A stretch of DNA of 64,000 nucleotides, from NCBI GenBank assembly GCA_036971615.1, contig JAYKKR010000002.1, positions 4,030,001-4,094,000 of the forward strand. Reading direction: 5' to 3'. Within the stretch, counting starts at the first letter, position 1. Every line of letters starts with the position of its first letter. Made by a program: the position numbers and the translations under genes. This DNA is from Amyloporia xantha (lineage: Eukaryota > Basidiomycota > Agaricomycetes > Polyporales > Adustoporiaceae). Under the pieces are notes generated by a model that worked only from the letters and a program-made list of their open reading frames with translations, did no database searches and was not told where the DNA came from. Positions 35,656-47,314 of the stretch are shown in pieces.

Positions 35656-36965
35656 ATGATATTGCAGCTCGTTTCGCGCTGCTTTGGCTGGCTGGCCGAC
35701 AAGGCGTCCGCCAAAGCCCAAGACGTCCTCCTCGCCATCCTCGCAGCGGGCCCGGTCCCAAACCATGTCGCCTTCGTCATGGACGGCAACCGCAGGTACG
35801 CCCAGCTGCATCAAAAACGGGTGCAGGAAGGGCATTCCGATGGTTTCCTGGCCTTGCGGCGTGTACGTTCCGCCACGCGTGCCTCTTCCCGGTTCAGTGG
35901 CGAACATGCTGACGGTCGGGTCTGCAGGTTCTCGAGATATGCATGCGTCTTAATGTCCGCTGCGTAAGTGCATACGCCTTCGCCATAGAGAACTTCAAGC
36001 GCACCCCGGAGGAAGTCGATGCACTCATGAACCTCGCCGAGGAAAAGCTTCTGGAGATATGCCAGCACGGGTGTGTGCACTGCCTGCCTTCTCACTGCGT
36101 GCGTGCCTTGTCAGTCTTACCTTGGACAGACAGCTGCTCGATGAGTACGGTGTGCGCCTGAACGTGCTTGGCAAGACAAAGCTCCTCCCTCCAAAAGTGC
36201 AAGCCGCCATCGCGAAAGCCGAAGATCTCACTCGGCATAACGACAGGTAAGGCATCGTCGCTGTTCATATTCATAGCACTGCGCCCGTCGTGGCCTGCCA
36301 CATGGTCTCGCAATTTGTAGTCCACATTCTCCGTCTAGCAATGAGGCGTCGTGCCTGCCTGCATTATCGGCGTTCTTGCCTGAGATGGCCCGTCTGCTTT
36401 CTCACACCTCCTCACCACGACGCATCTGCTGACCCTGACCCTGACACGCGTCGTCCCTTCCCGAAGAGCCATACTCAACCTCTGCATGCCCTACGCGGCC
36501 CGCAACGACATCGCCACCGCGATAGAATCCGCGGTCCAGCACGCGTTGGACGAAGGCGGTGTCCGGTGAGCATATACACCCCCACACGTTGCCCGTGATG
36601 TGCGTCGTTCATGTCTCACGGTTCCCGTCCCACAGCGAGATCACGGAAGAAGACGTCGATGCCCGTCTCATGACCTCCGCAGCGGGCAGCCCCCCGCTCG
36701 ATATCCTCGTCCGCACGAGCGGCGTCCAGCGTCTGAGCGACTTCCTCCTCTGGCAGGTGCGTGTCCAGCCGCGACCGTGCCTACGCACGCATACAAACGC
36801 GCAGCTGACGAGGGTGCTACGTAGTGCTGCGAGGACACGCAGCTGCAGTTCTCGTCTACGTACTGGCCCGATTTCGGCCTGTGGGACTTTGTGCCCATCA
36901 TTCTCGACTACCAGCGCAAGGTCTGGTCTTCCCCAGCTTCCGTGCCCACGCCGGCATCGTCATGA
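35656..36965 (+). CDS. RER2: Cis-prenyltransferase, dehydrodolichyl diphosphate synthase
   Basis: Six exons (35656-35862, 35928-36070, 36130-36246, 36467-36565, 36636-36756, 36825-36965) give 275 residues. The family signatures are in order: [13 protein letters not shown] (catalytic Asp), [12 protein letters not shown], the [15 protein letters not shown] stretch, YAARNDI, and [19 protein letters not shown] followed by a WPDF box. The enzyme adds isopentenyl units to farnesyl diphosphate at the endoplasmic reticulum to build the dolichol backbone for protein glycosylation. In the R-x-S-G box the usual E/RLS is present as QRLS. An N-terminal hydrophobic helix is consistent with membrane association. 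Rer2 and Srt1 types cannot be separated by eye. The last exon could instead splice at 36921. Confidence 0.88.
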
Positions 36966-37491
36966 CATTGCAGTGCCTGTCCTGATTTGATACGCACGTA
37001 CGCACTGCGAGTACTTTTATGTCACCGTTCATTTCCAATGCAATCCCCGTTCGATCGAGATCAGATCCGATGCATGAAGGGCTTCTAAGTTCTATGGCCT
37101 TTTGTGCCGCATATTATCATTGGGCATGAGGCGCCGACGCCGGCGGTAGCTAGACTACTGTACACACGCGGATGTCAAGTGTAATACAAGAAGGAAGTGC
37201 AGAGAGGGTCAGATCGAGCATGAGACACAAATGCGAAATGACGGTGGTAAGGTGTGTACAGGGCATATTTCGGGGAATCGGGGCATAGCGTGTGGTGAGT
37301 TCGTTGGAGACGAGGTGTGTCTGGTGTGAACGAAAGCGAAGAGGAAAAGGGAGAGGGAGAGGGTAGAGGGAAGGGGAAGGGAGGGCAGTGCGGCGGAAGG
37401 GGTGATCATAAGTAGCCAACGTCCGACAATAAGTTACGAAGGAAGGGCAACACACGCGCACCATCGCGCACGTAGCACGTCCAGTGGTCAA
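36966..37491. other. Convergent intergenic gap
   Basis: It lies between the 3' ends of the cis-prenyltransferase and SKN7 genes. Part (37330-37400) is a purine-rich GGAGAGGG-type stretch. No gene recognised. Confidence 0.5.
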
Positions 37492-40400
37492 TCACTCGAC
37501 GACCTCGAACCGACTGCGCTTCGGATCCCGGCCGTCGCCCGTGTCGTCGAGCGAGCGCTTCCCGCTCCCGCCGACGCCGACGTCCATGGAGCCCTCGAGG
37601 GAGCCGATGCCCGTGAACGACTCGCCGTTGACGAGGTTCTGCAGGATGAGCGTGTACTGCTCGTCCGTGAGGCCCATGCCCGCGAGCGGGTTGATCTTCC
37701 CGTCGTCCTCCCCGAGCGGGCCGAGCGAGAAGCCCCCGGCCTGCATCGTGAGCGCCTGGTCGAACCCGCTGTCGGAGAGCGGCGGGATGCCGACGCTGCG
37801 GGGCACTCTGGACATGGTCTGGATGACTTTGAGGTGCATCAGGTGTTTCTGGACGGGGTTAGACACGTTAGATGTGAGATGTGAGACACGGAGACGGAGA
37901 GGAGGCGCGCGCACCTCGAGCATGTCCAGGAGCCCGTCTTTGGTGAAGGGCTTGGGCAGGATGTCGTTCATGCCGGACGAGTAGTACTTGATGATCTCGT
38001 TCGGCTTCGAGTTGCTCGTCATGGAGATGATGGGCGTCATATGGTCGAACTGGCGGATGAGCGACGTCGCCGACACGCCGTCCAGCTTCGGCATCACGAT
38101 GTCCTGCACACGCACACGCAGCTGTCAGCGACCAGCTCCTTCCATAACCCACGCCAACAACCAACGGTCAACGATCGCAAACCGCAGACGCAACACGCAC
38201 CATCAGCACCAGATCGTACTTCTCCAGATTCATCTTGTTCACCGCGCCCACCCCGTCCACCGCCACGTCGATCGTGCACCCGAACACCTGCAAGAACTTG
38301 CTCGACAGCCGCCGGCTCACCGCATCGTCGTCCACCAGCAGCACCCGCGGGGGCACCGCCCACCCAGGCACGTACGTCGACCGCCTCACCCGCAGCTTCT
38401 GCGCGCTCCCCGGCCGCCCCGAACTCGGGCCCGCCCCCGCCCCCGTATCGACAAACCGCCCGCCGCCCGCCGCCGCCGCCGCCGCCGTGGCAGCGGTGGC
38501 GGCAGCAATGCTGTACGGCCCCTTCGGGCTGCCCTCGTCCTCCTGCTCCGGGTCCCCGCCCATCCCCTGCGGCGTGGGCATCACGACGCCGCTGAGCGCC
38601 TGCGCGTCGAACGCCCAGTTCCCGTTCTCGTCGTCGAGCGTGCTCTTGGGCATCAGGTGCCCGACGGTGAACACCTGCAGGCCCTCGTGGCTCATGCTGC
38701 TCTGCCCGTACGCCCCGCCATCGACGCCGCCGAGGAGGAACGCGTCCGTGTCGAACCCGTCGGCCGTGGCCAGCGTGGAGGAGGCGGAGGCGGAGGCGGA
38801 AGTGGGGGCGCCCGGAGCGGAGAGGGAGGAGGTGGAGGTATGACCTTGGGCGGAGGAGGGCCGCTGGCGCGAGAGCTCCTCGATCCGCGCGAGCGCGTCC
38901 TGGCGGCTCATCGGGCGCACGGGCGCGTCAGAGCCCAGCCCCGCCGCGGCCTGCATGATCCGCGACATGCTCGACCCCGCACCTTGCTGCTGCTGCTGCT
39001 GCTGTTGCTGCTGCTGCGCCTGCCTCGACGGGCCCGCCGCCGCATTACCGCTACTGCCCGTATTACTACTATTACTACTCGGCCCGCCCGCACCCGCCCC
39101 ACCCGCAGGGGCCGAGAACGACATCCCCGCGACCTCGGCGCGGCGCGAGATCTCGTTCATCTGCGCGAGGGACGCACGCGCGATGTCGCCGTCGGGATAG
39201 GCGCCCATCATGCGCTGGGCCTCGGTGGCGGGGAGGAAGGGGTTGGCGTCCGGGAAGCCGCCGCCGCCGTTGCCGCCGGGGCCGGGGTTGGCGGCGGAGA
39301 GCTCTTCGGCCTTGACCTTGCCTGGAGGGCGGGGAGAGTGGGGTTGGGGTTGGGAGGGGGTCGGGGCGCGGCCGGGCGCGTGGTCGGGGTCGGGATCGTG
39401 GCCATGGTGGGAAAGGTCGGGATCGTGATCGGAGCCGGGGTGGGGAGGGCGGGGCCGGTTGGGGGTCGGGGTCGGTCGAGTCGAGTCGAGTCGAGTCGAG
39501 AAGCGGGTCGAGGCGGGGCGAGAACGGCGCAGAACGTTACGAGCGTGGGATTGGCGCGATTTGATCGGTAATGCGAAATTGAGACCACGAACGCGAGATA
39601 GTGAGGACAGAGATGAGAGAGCGAGAGCGCATCGACAGAGCGGAGGGATTCGACGACGACGACGACGACGGACAACATAGAAAAAAATAACAAAAAATGC
39701 AGAAGCGCGCTCAGTGTCCGTTACGCTGACGACATGATTACGCAGAGAGTCCCCCACCATTCTCGAGCTGCAAGAAGTACTGTATCAAATTCTGCATCAA
39801 CCCGTCCTGCTGCGCCATGTTCCGCTGGAAGTTCACCATCTCGCCGAGGACGTTCTGGTAGTTGCTCTCGAGGTTGCGCACGTGGGCGACGAGCTCCTCC
39901 TGGTCGCGCGCCATGCGCTCGACCTGCGCCTGCAGCGCCTCGAGGGGCGGGGAGGGCGGGGAGGGCGAGGCGGGGTTGCGGGAGGAGGTGGACTTGCGCG
40001 CGGCGGGGACTTTGCGCTTGATGTTCTCGAGCGCATCGCGGCGATCGACGTGGAAGTCGGGATGGCGGAAGGTCCAGCTCTGTGTGGGAGGAAGCGGTCG
40101 TCAGAAGCAGGCGGAAAGAGGTCACGATGGTACACACGTGCTCGCCAAACTGGTTGTCGTCCGAGTTTTTGACCTGTGTGGGAGGCGGGGTGAGTGGGCG
40201 AAGTGGAATGCGCGGGCGGGCGGGCGACGCGAACGCGAACGTACCTTGTGAAAATCGTACTTGTTGAGTTGGCGGACAAAGGAGGCAAAGTTGGAGTGCT
40301 TGAACATGCGGGGGAGGATGGACTTTGTGAACTCGTTCATGTCCTTGACGACGAAGCAGTCGCCCTGCGGGCCCCAGGAGACGACGTGGGCCCAGGAGGT

Positions 40401-40914
40401 GTCCTCGAGCATCCTGTGCGGGGTCAGCGGGGGCGTGAAGAGAGCGGGGGCGGGAGACGCACTTGTAGAGCTTCTTGACAAAGTCGGAGGTGGAGGGCAT
40501 GCCGTCCTCGCCCTCGTGCTTGACATTGTGGTCTTGTGATGGGGCGGGTGCAGAGTCGCGTGGAGATTCGCGCTCCATGCGCTTTGCTGAGCGGGAGTCG
40601 GAGAGGGAGCGGAGGGGCGGGGTGATGTCGTCGCGCGAGCTGGATGTGCGATGTGAGGGCCAGGGGAGGGTGGCGGAGGCGGAGAGGGAGGAGGAGAGGG
40701 ACGATGGGGGGAGCTGTGCGGTGGAGGAGAGGGACGGATGAGGATAAGTGGGCGGGGGATAGCGGGCATTGGGCGGGATTTGGGAGATGGGGGGGAGGGT
40801 GTTGTTCCTGGAAAATGAGGAGAGATGGAGCTGGGAGGGAGGAGGGAGCTGGGGCGACTGGAAGAGCTGCTGGCGCTGAGAGAGGCCGTTTGAATAATGG
40901 CCGGACTGGTCCAT
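37492..40914 (-). CDS. SKN7: Skn7/Prr1-type response regulator with HSF-like DNA-binding domain
   Basis: Seven exons give 881 residues: 40463-40914, 40245-40413, 40138-40173, 39758-40079, 38201-39321, 37915-38103 and 37492-37848. The HSF-type DNA-binding domain spans ~145-260 (DFVKKLYKMLEDT, VSWGPQGDCFVVKD, HSNFASFVRQLNKYDFHK, FRHPDF). A coiled-coil segment (LEALQAQVERMARDQEELV) follows. A polyglutamine run of about 12 lies in exon 5, and exon 5 also begins the receiver domain (RVLLVDDDAVSRR). The receiver continues with YDLVLMDIVMPKLDG, where the phosphoacceptor Asp follows LVLM, and ends with the conserved Lys of LPKPF. Skn7 receives a phosphate through the Sln1-Ypd1 relay and controls oxidative-stress and cell-wall genes. 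The fourth intron, 436 nt, is unusually long for this window. Confidence 0.9.
39322..39757 (-). other. 436-nt intron inside SKN7 with simple repeats
   Basis: This intron separates the HSF/coiled-coil part from the glutamine-rich and receiver part. Other introns in the window are mostly 45-120 nt. It holds five GTCGA pentamers near 39475-39500 and a GAC trinucleotide run near 39650-39670. The splice sites (GTGGGG donor, CCTCCAG acceptor) keep the frame, giving ...LENG-KVKAEEL.... Confidence 0.65.
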
Positions 40915-43150
40915 GGGAGGAGAGTCTACGGAGGAGGAGGAGAAGGAGGCGGATGGGCCAGATGGGAGAGGGCGAACAGCGGAGGTCTATAAGTCCTCTC
41001 TTGCCATATCCGCCGAAAAACCTTATTCCCCGGCAATCTGCCGCCGTCTCTCTGTAATTCCTGCTCTAATTTCCTCCTTTCTGGCTAGATAATCTATTTG
41101 TATTGGACGCACAGCCGTGTCTCCGTCGCCCTCCTGTGCCTGCCATCGCCGCCGTCACTCGCACATAGATTCTCAGTGGCACATCCCTGCTCCACAACGC
41201 CTACTGCGATGTCTTCCGATGTCCATCATCCTCTCCGCGGTCCAGGCCCCGTCGTCCCAACCCAGCTCTCCCCACAGCCCGGTCTAGGCCCTCCCCAGAG
41301 CACTCCTCCCCACTCCTCCTCCCGCGCAGACTCTGCCGAGGCCACTCCTCTTCTCTATTGCCCATCTCAGGCACTCTCAGATCCCAACATTCACAAGATC
41401 GGCCCCTAGGAACTCCTCCCTAGCCCCCCACAGACGCCCTGGTCAGCACGGAGCAAACACAGTATCCGCCGTGGTGCACATCGCACACACCGTCGGCAGC
41501 ACCGTGTCAGCGCTAGCATCGACGCGCGCGCCCTCGCAAAGACAACGTCGACGACGAGGACAAGATGCACACGCACACGAGCCGTCGGGACCGACGCACG
41601 TTCTAGGGCAGCCCGGTCCGCCACTGGGCCTGGCAATCCCCGGGCGCCCGCCGTGCCTCTGTCGGTCCCGTATGCTTCCGCGATCGCTCACGGTCATCAA
41701 CCAGCCTGTCGTCGACCTGTCTCTCTCAACGCCTCGACGCTCGAGACGTCCTCCAGAGCCTCTGTCACAGTCTGTCTTCCTTCGAGCCCCCAGGCCCAGA
41801 CCCCTTGACTTTCTCCATACGCTCTCTGCGTCCACGGCTGACTCTGTGTCTCGGCCTCCTAATGCTACGTCGCGTGTCTAGATTTACCTGTGCTGCACTC
41901 TCGATTCGCATGCGATCGCGATGATGTCGGGCCCAAGTGGTCTGATTCTGCGAGCTACGTACTGTCGCACCGTGCATGCATGTACACTACCTACCGCAGA
42001 TTCGTACACGGTCACGCCGAATGCCTCGCAGCCCTCTTGACAGCGACGAACACAGTCCACGCACACGCGATGCTCGCACACGCACACGACACCCACGCAG
42101 CAGTGGCGTGACCCTGCTCGCATTTCGCGACCCCCCATCTGTGCTGGAAGATACATCAACCGTCGACGTCTGCACTACAAATTCGAAGACGTGTCTGCGA
42201 CGGTCCTCCCACTCCCACTACAAATTCGCCAGGCGGAGCGCTACGACGCGGGGGTCATATGGCCAGAGCGTGGCTGCTATCGCTCTATCGCTTCATTTCG
42301 TGGGGGGATGATGATAGTGGCGAATGATACTTCGGTTTCGCACTGCGCAGCGCGGACGGTTCTTGCGATCGTGGTGTAATACGTGATAGCGGTGCAGGGC
42401 TCGTCCCCCTGGCGGCGAGCGCTGAGCGCTGAGTAGTTAATGACTCGTCTGTGCATGGGATGTGTGTAGTTGCCCTGCTGTATGTCATTCATGCAGGGGC
42501 GTCAGTCATTACAGGTCGCCCTGATCCGTGTACGAGGAGAAAATAAGTTAGCATTGGCGGGTCTATCGAATGTCAGCATAGAGCACGGGTACGCGCTGTG
42601 TGAGGACGGACGGATCCTGCAGTCTGAGGCTTGAAGCAAGAGGCGATCGCGGGGTTCATGTGCTTGTACCCGCTGTTGGCTGGATGGTTGTGTCCGTAGA
42701 CGGGGATGGGGATGGGGATCGCGCGGGCCGAGCGAGCGTATAGTGTCCGTGGCTTGACGTTCTCAAGCTCAGGAGCGATGAGCCGTAGCATGCAGTATGG
42801 GGCGTCAACACCGATGGCGAGCGTCGTGGTGGCAGCTGCATGTTCATATAGGCGGCGCCGGAGATGACCTGTACCAGTCCCCAACGCAGCCTGCGTCGGC
42901 GGGGGGGGGGAGACGTGCCCGTTTTGCATGATTTGGATTCGACTGACCTCGATTTCTCGCCATACCGCTTTAGCGCCCAAATATGAGAGCATGCGACAAG
43001 CCACCGAAGCCCGCGAGTACGGGGAAGGAGAGACGGACGTACTGCAGCTAGAGCGTGATATCACTGTATCGTTTTGGGAATTGACCGTTCAGAGGCAGGT
43101 TCCTCCATCTGGCGCGGTATAAATCGGAGAGCGGGCAGATTTACATACAC
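40915..43150. other. Gene-poor region, nothing firm
   Basis: 2.2 kb without a recognisable gene. Small frames at 41212-41409 (66 codons, Pro/Ser-rich), 41471-41881 and 42573-43064 (minus) have no domain, no conserved pattern and no clear splice logic. The first few hundred bases should hold the SKN7 promoter. A run of about twelve G lies at ~42900. Confidence 0.4.
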
Positions 43151-43272
43151 TAGTGTCTTTACCCGTGGCTTTGCCACGCAAGGCGCTTTGCGCCTTTGAA
43201 TACAAATAATTATGCTCTGTCTTCTAGTGACTTTACCCGTGGCTTTGCCACGGAGGTGCTTTGCACGTTCAA
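43151..43272 (+). repeat. Tandem pair of double-hairpin units, 74-bp period
   Basis: Two head-to-tail units start with CTAGTG(T/A)CTTTACC. Each contains CGTGGC-TTT-GCCACG (43165-43179 and 43239-43253) followed by a second TTT-loop hairpin: AAGGCGC-TTT-GCGCCTT at 43181-43197 and GTGC-TTT-GCAC at 43257-43267. The second hairpin differs between units at paired positions, so pairing is kept. Confidence 0.75.
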
Positions 43273-43339
43273 TTGAAGAAATATAATAGGATTGATTCAA
43301 ATCATAATTCTTCACTGAATTCTAGGTATCATCCAATGG

Positions 43340-44130
43340 GCACTTTATGCCCATGACCCGTTCCCGTTGCAAAGTACACCCTATCCTATTCCAATTCAGC
43401 AAAAATACTATAATGTGAATTTATTTTGGATCCCTGTGCAAGGAAAAGTGCCGCGAACCATATTTCTGCCCGTTGCGCGGAGCCAGGAGGTGGCGCCGCT
43501 GCTGGGAATGTTCCCGTTGCAGCGGACGTACTATGGGGTGAGAGGGCCTGACTGGGATGCAAGGCCGGCGCCAACTTCCGTGATATGGGGATGACCCGTG
43601 CCTTCCGCTCTACTGAGTCAGTGCCCACTGCCCGTTCCCGTTGCGCAAGTGGGAATGGTGTATTTTACTTGGATCCTTGCGCGGGGGAGACCCCTGCAGA
43701 CCCCCCTGCCACTGCGCGGAGCCCGCTGGAGCCTGGCACCAACTCTCGAATCCCCGTGCAAGGAAAAACACTGCGTGGAGCGAGGCATCAATGCACTGAC
43801 ACTGGTTCCTGTTGATACACAGCGGACATATTGCATAGGGGATGCGAGCCTGGTGCCTGTTCCCGTTGCAGCGGGCACTGTATCATATTTTTACCTTTTT
43901 TGGATACTTGTGCTGGTCATCCGGAGAGTGCACCGACATAGGTTCCCGTTGCAGCCGACATAGTAGTGCACAGGGAGACCCGATGCGAGCCCGTGCTGCA
44001 CGCCACTGGTGCCCGTTGCAGCGAGAATGTTGTATTTTACTTTGGGACCTTGCGCGGGGGAGACCCCCGTGGACCCCCCTGCCGCTGCGCGGGGCCCGGC
44101 GCCTACTCTCGCGCTGCGCGCGGCCACCTT
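43340..44130 (+). repeat. GC-rich imperfect repeats with CCCGTTCCCGTTGCA modules
   Basis: Short modules such as CCCGTTCCCGTTGC and GTTGCAGCG recur about eight times. A longer unit including GTATTTTACTT, CTTGCGCGGGGGAGACCCC and GACCCCCCTGCC occurs at about 43621-43745 and again at 44008-44120, ~390 bp apart. Frames here are not conserved and no protein is called. Confidence 0.65.
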
Positions 44131-44368
44131 ATGGGAGGACCTGCGGTCGCATGGCAGCCACGCGGCCAACGTGGGTGCCAGGTGGTTTCCACGCGCGCTA
44201 CGCGCGCCACAATACCCCTGTCGTCCCACTCTCTTTAGATTATATATGATGTTCTCTGTCTATGCAGAAGCACTGAGGCGGCGAAGGTCTCGACTAGCTG
44301 CACACTGAGAGAATTCAGATATTCAAATTCTAAGCTCGCAATGGAATACGGTGTGCATGCAGGTGGTT

Positions 44369-44630
44369 ATTGCTGGTTTCAGCGCCCAAGGCGCGGCGGC
44401 CAAACGTGTACAAATTTTGGCCTGTGGCTGTTTTTTCTAAGGCTGCGACCGCGAAACTCGAACAACTGTAGCTCGCTCATTTCTCATTGTCTCGACCTGC
44501 TTCATAAATCAAAATTGCTCTATTTATCTGTCCGGAGGGCACCACGAAGTCCGTTCGACAAAAATCCAACTCGTTTCAAAGTTGCTTTTTCGCCGTCCAC
44601 CAGCACTCAGAACGGCTCGGGCTCCTTCTA
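44369..44630 (+). repeat. Left arm of a ~260-bp inverted repeat
   Basis: It starts ATTGCTGGTTTCAGCGCCCA and runs through CTCGACCTGCTTCATAAATC to CCACCAGCACTCAGAAC. The reverse complement recurs at 45660-45922 with very few differences by eye. A shorter variant of the inner end (CACCCACCAGCACTCAGGAC) repeats at ~44750. Confidence 0.85.
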
Positions 44631-45659
44631 TGTGACATGAATTCATGTTCTTTTCTCTTAGGTCTGTCTTGATAGACATTCTCGAGGGCCCTGCACCAGA
44701 TTGGGCCTCTACGAAAGTGTGCAGCGTTCCAAGCCGTCTTTTTCGCCACCCACCAGCACTCAGGACAGCTTTCGCTCCCGCTCCGCAACGTGTTTCCTCG
44801 TTCTTTCAGCTCAGAAGAATCTTTGTTGATCCTCTCCAGTGCACCGTGTAAGATGGTAGTCACAAAATATATTTCTTGTCATTGGTACTATGTCGGAGTT
44901 GGTCAGAGCATAACATCTTGCTTCAAGGGTGATCACAGAGTTCCCTATCTGCCGAATACTGTAGCTATACTGTCGTTCATTCATCATAAATTCAATTGTA
45001 TGTACAGAAAACACAAGTCATATAGGAAAGAATCAGAACAAGCAGACGAGTGTCAGCAAGCGATCATTCACCTGACAACTCACCTGCAGCACGCATTCAA
45101 TCGGAATGGTACTGATTCTCCTGCGAGTCCTTAACCGAAATCTCTATTCAAGGATAAATACGACTGTAAAGACAAAATACATACCTTTCGAGGGGTGAAG
45201 CCTAATCCTCAATTGCATCCTCCAAACCGTTGACTTCAAAACAGACCTCTGCAGCCTCAAATGAACTGATTTCATTTGAGTAGAATATACAGTGCGATAA
45301 TTCATTATACAGAGACATTCAGATGAAAAAATAGCATGGATAAAGACACCGCACTCACCTCCAACCCAATCTCACACAGCCCTTGTCCACGGCGCACTTT
45401 GCGTCTGGCAACACACCAAATCTCCAGTCCTATTGAGTAATTTGAGTACCTTTTGGATGGTATGTTTCTATGTGATTGACGATCTCATCAATGAACAGCC
45501 CAGAGACGTCGCACACCTCGAGCAGTGCAGGTGAAGACGCTCCAAGCCAAGTACAGCTTAGAAATTTGCACACTTTTATACAGGGAAATATCAGTGTGGG
45601 GCTCTCAAGAGAGTTTACCAAGGCTGTCTGAAGGCAAGCGAATGAGGGTGCGAGTTGTG
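44631..45659. other. Spacer between the inverted-repeat arms
   Basis: About 1 kb. Parts near 44640-44760 and 45540-45655 are diverged inverted copies of each other (both have TGTCTTG/TACCAAGGCTGTC-type sequence and AAAGTGTGCA), so the palindrome extends inward with decay. No credible gene was found. Confidence 0.5.
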
Positions 45660-45922
45660 GAGAAAGAGCCAGAGCTGTTCTGAGTGCTGGTGGACGGCGA
45701 AAAAGCAACTTTGAAACGAGTTGGATTTTTGTCGAACGGACTTCGTGGTGCCCTCCGGACAGATAAATAGAGCAATTTTGATTTATGAAGCAGGTCGAGA
45801 CAATGAGAAATGAGCGAGCTACAGTTGTTCGAGTTTCGCGGTCGCAGCCTTAGAAAAAAACAGCCACAGGCCAAAATTTGTACACGTTTGGCCGCCGCGC
45901 CTTGGGCGCTGAAACCAGCAAT
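45660..45922 (-). repeat. Right arm of the ~260-bp inverted repeat
   Basis: Reverse complement of 44369-44630. It ends about 200 bp from the 3' end of the GTPase gene at 46124. No terminal target duplication was found outside the arms. Confidence 0.85.
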
Positions 45923-46123
45923 ATTTGGATGTGTTGTGCTACAGCCTTCGAAGTCGCATCAGCCAAATGAACCCAGTGGCAGATATCCTCACGTCGATTT
46001 TGCAGTGCAACACATGGGCCATGGCGGCTGCAAGAACTGAGGAATAAGCATCATTCGGTGAGTGGAAAGCATCTGAATCATAATACAGAAAGCGATCACG
46101 GTTCCTGTAATAGCCCACTTTAC

Positions 46124-47314
46124 CTACGGCTCTTGAGCTTGAGGCTTCACCCTCCTGGCGTAAGCTTCAGAGCTCAGATCGTTCAAAAGGTCCAATTCGT
46201 CGATGACGTCCTGTGGCTTCTGCCCTCGCACGAGCCGGACGACGTTCACCTTGTCAACCATGTAGACCTTCTGCTGACGAAGCCGTGCTCGGTCTAGGTT
46301 ATGTGCTACGCTCTCGCGAGTCTCGGTGATGTACTTGTTGCGTGCCCTGGCTATTTTCGCACCTTCATCATCCTCTTCCTCGTCGCCCTCGTACACCATA
46401 TCTTCCAGGACGTTTATAATGTGCTGCCTCGATTTAGAGCGTACGATGTATGCGGGTATGTTGAAGCGCGCGCAGTTCCTCAGAATCGCTTCGTCGGATT
46501 TCATGAAACGGTTGTCTATTAGGATGATTATGGCATCGAAGACGTAGAGTCCCTGGTCGTTGAAGTACTGCCAGTCGGGGATGTCCAAGGTGCCGGCGCC
46601 TGGTATGTCGTACCAAACGAACGGCTTGGCCTCGTTGGGGTCGGCAAACCGGATGATCTCCCTTGTCGTCTCGACGACACCAGTGCGCGCGACCAGTGGA
46701 CCCTTGTCGTTATTACGCACACCACGGAGGGCGTTGATCAGTGATGACTTGCCGCTCCCGGATATTCCAGAGACGGCGAAATGAAATTTGCCCTCCATGT
46801 AGTGAAGGCGTTCCTTCGTGGCCTCCACTTCCGCCGGAGTGGGCGTAACGATAGGTCTGATGCCCTCCTTTAGAGCTCTCTCTACCTCCTCGAGCGCCGC
46901 CTGTGCCTCTGCTGCCCGCCTGTCCGCGTCAGCCTTGGCTTTCTCTGCCTTTGCCTGCTGCATTCGTGCGTTTACGCTCATTCTTTCTGCCCGCATCCTT
47001 TCCACCTGACTTCTCATATAATCTTCCTCCGCTTGATCCCGTTGCTCTTCTGCAGTTTCCCTGGCCTCGTCTGCTCTCCTGCGCTCACTCTCGGCTTGCC
47101 TCCTCCCATCCTCTGCTCTGCGCCTGTTCTCGTTGGCCAGCCTCGCCTCTTCGTGCGCTGCCTGGACCCTCTGTTCAGCGTTCATTCTTTCTTCGTCTGC
47201 CCGTCGCTGCTCCTGCCGAGCTCTTGCCTCAAGCTCCTCCAGCACTGGATTCCTCGTGATGGTCCCGACTGCGAAGAGTCCCAGAAGGACCATGGCTATG
47301 GCGTGGGCTGTCAT
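46124..47314 (-). CDS. IRG-like GTPase, short-arm form (paralogue 2)
   Basis: An intronless protein of 396 residues, the shortest full copy. The N-terminus has one hydrophobic stretch (AIAMVLLGLFAVGTI, residues 5-19) and then NPVLEELE. It has no MGxxxS signal, so membrane contact would be through the hydrophobic segment. The charged helix is only ~130 residues (about 25-155). The G domain has GISGSGKSS at 183-191, DIPGAG at 236-241, IDNRFMKSD near 266-274 and RSKSRQH at 292-298. The acidic insert GDEEEDDEG is longer than in most copies. It is the intact member of copy A of the duplicated module; its counterpart in copy B is a deletion relic. The function is inferred from the G domain only. 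Confidence 0.85.
   Translation of the reverse strand: MTAHAIAMVLLGLFAVGTITRNPVLEELEARARQEQRRADEERMNAEQRVQAAHEEARLANENRRRAEDGRRQAESERRRADEARETAEEQRDQAEEDYMRSQVERMRAERMSVNARMQQAKAEKAKADADRRAAEAQAALEEVERALKEGIRPIVTPTPAEVEATKERLHYMEGKFHFAVSGISGSGKSSLINALRGVRNNDKGPLVARTGVVETTREIIRFADPNEAKPFVWYDIPGAGTLDIPDWQYFNDQGLYVFDAIIILIDNRFMKSDEAILRNCARFNIPAYIVRSKSRQHIINVLEDMVYEGDEEEDDEGAKIARARNKYITETRESVAHNLDRARLRQQKVYMVDKVNVVRLVRGQKPQDVIDELDLLNDLSSEAYARRVKPQAQEP

Noticed and set aside
41212..41881. Small plus-strand frames starting MSSDVHHPL and MVHIAHTV
   Set aside because: Pro/Ser/Arg-rich, no conserved pattern, no convincing splice links; cannot be supported as genes.
42573..43064. 163-codon minus-strand frame
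   Set aside because: No recognisable domain and it crosses a poly-G run; composition is not convincing.
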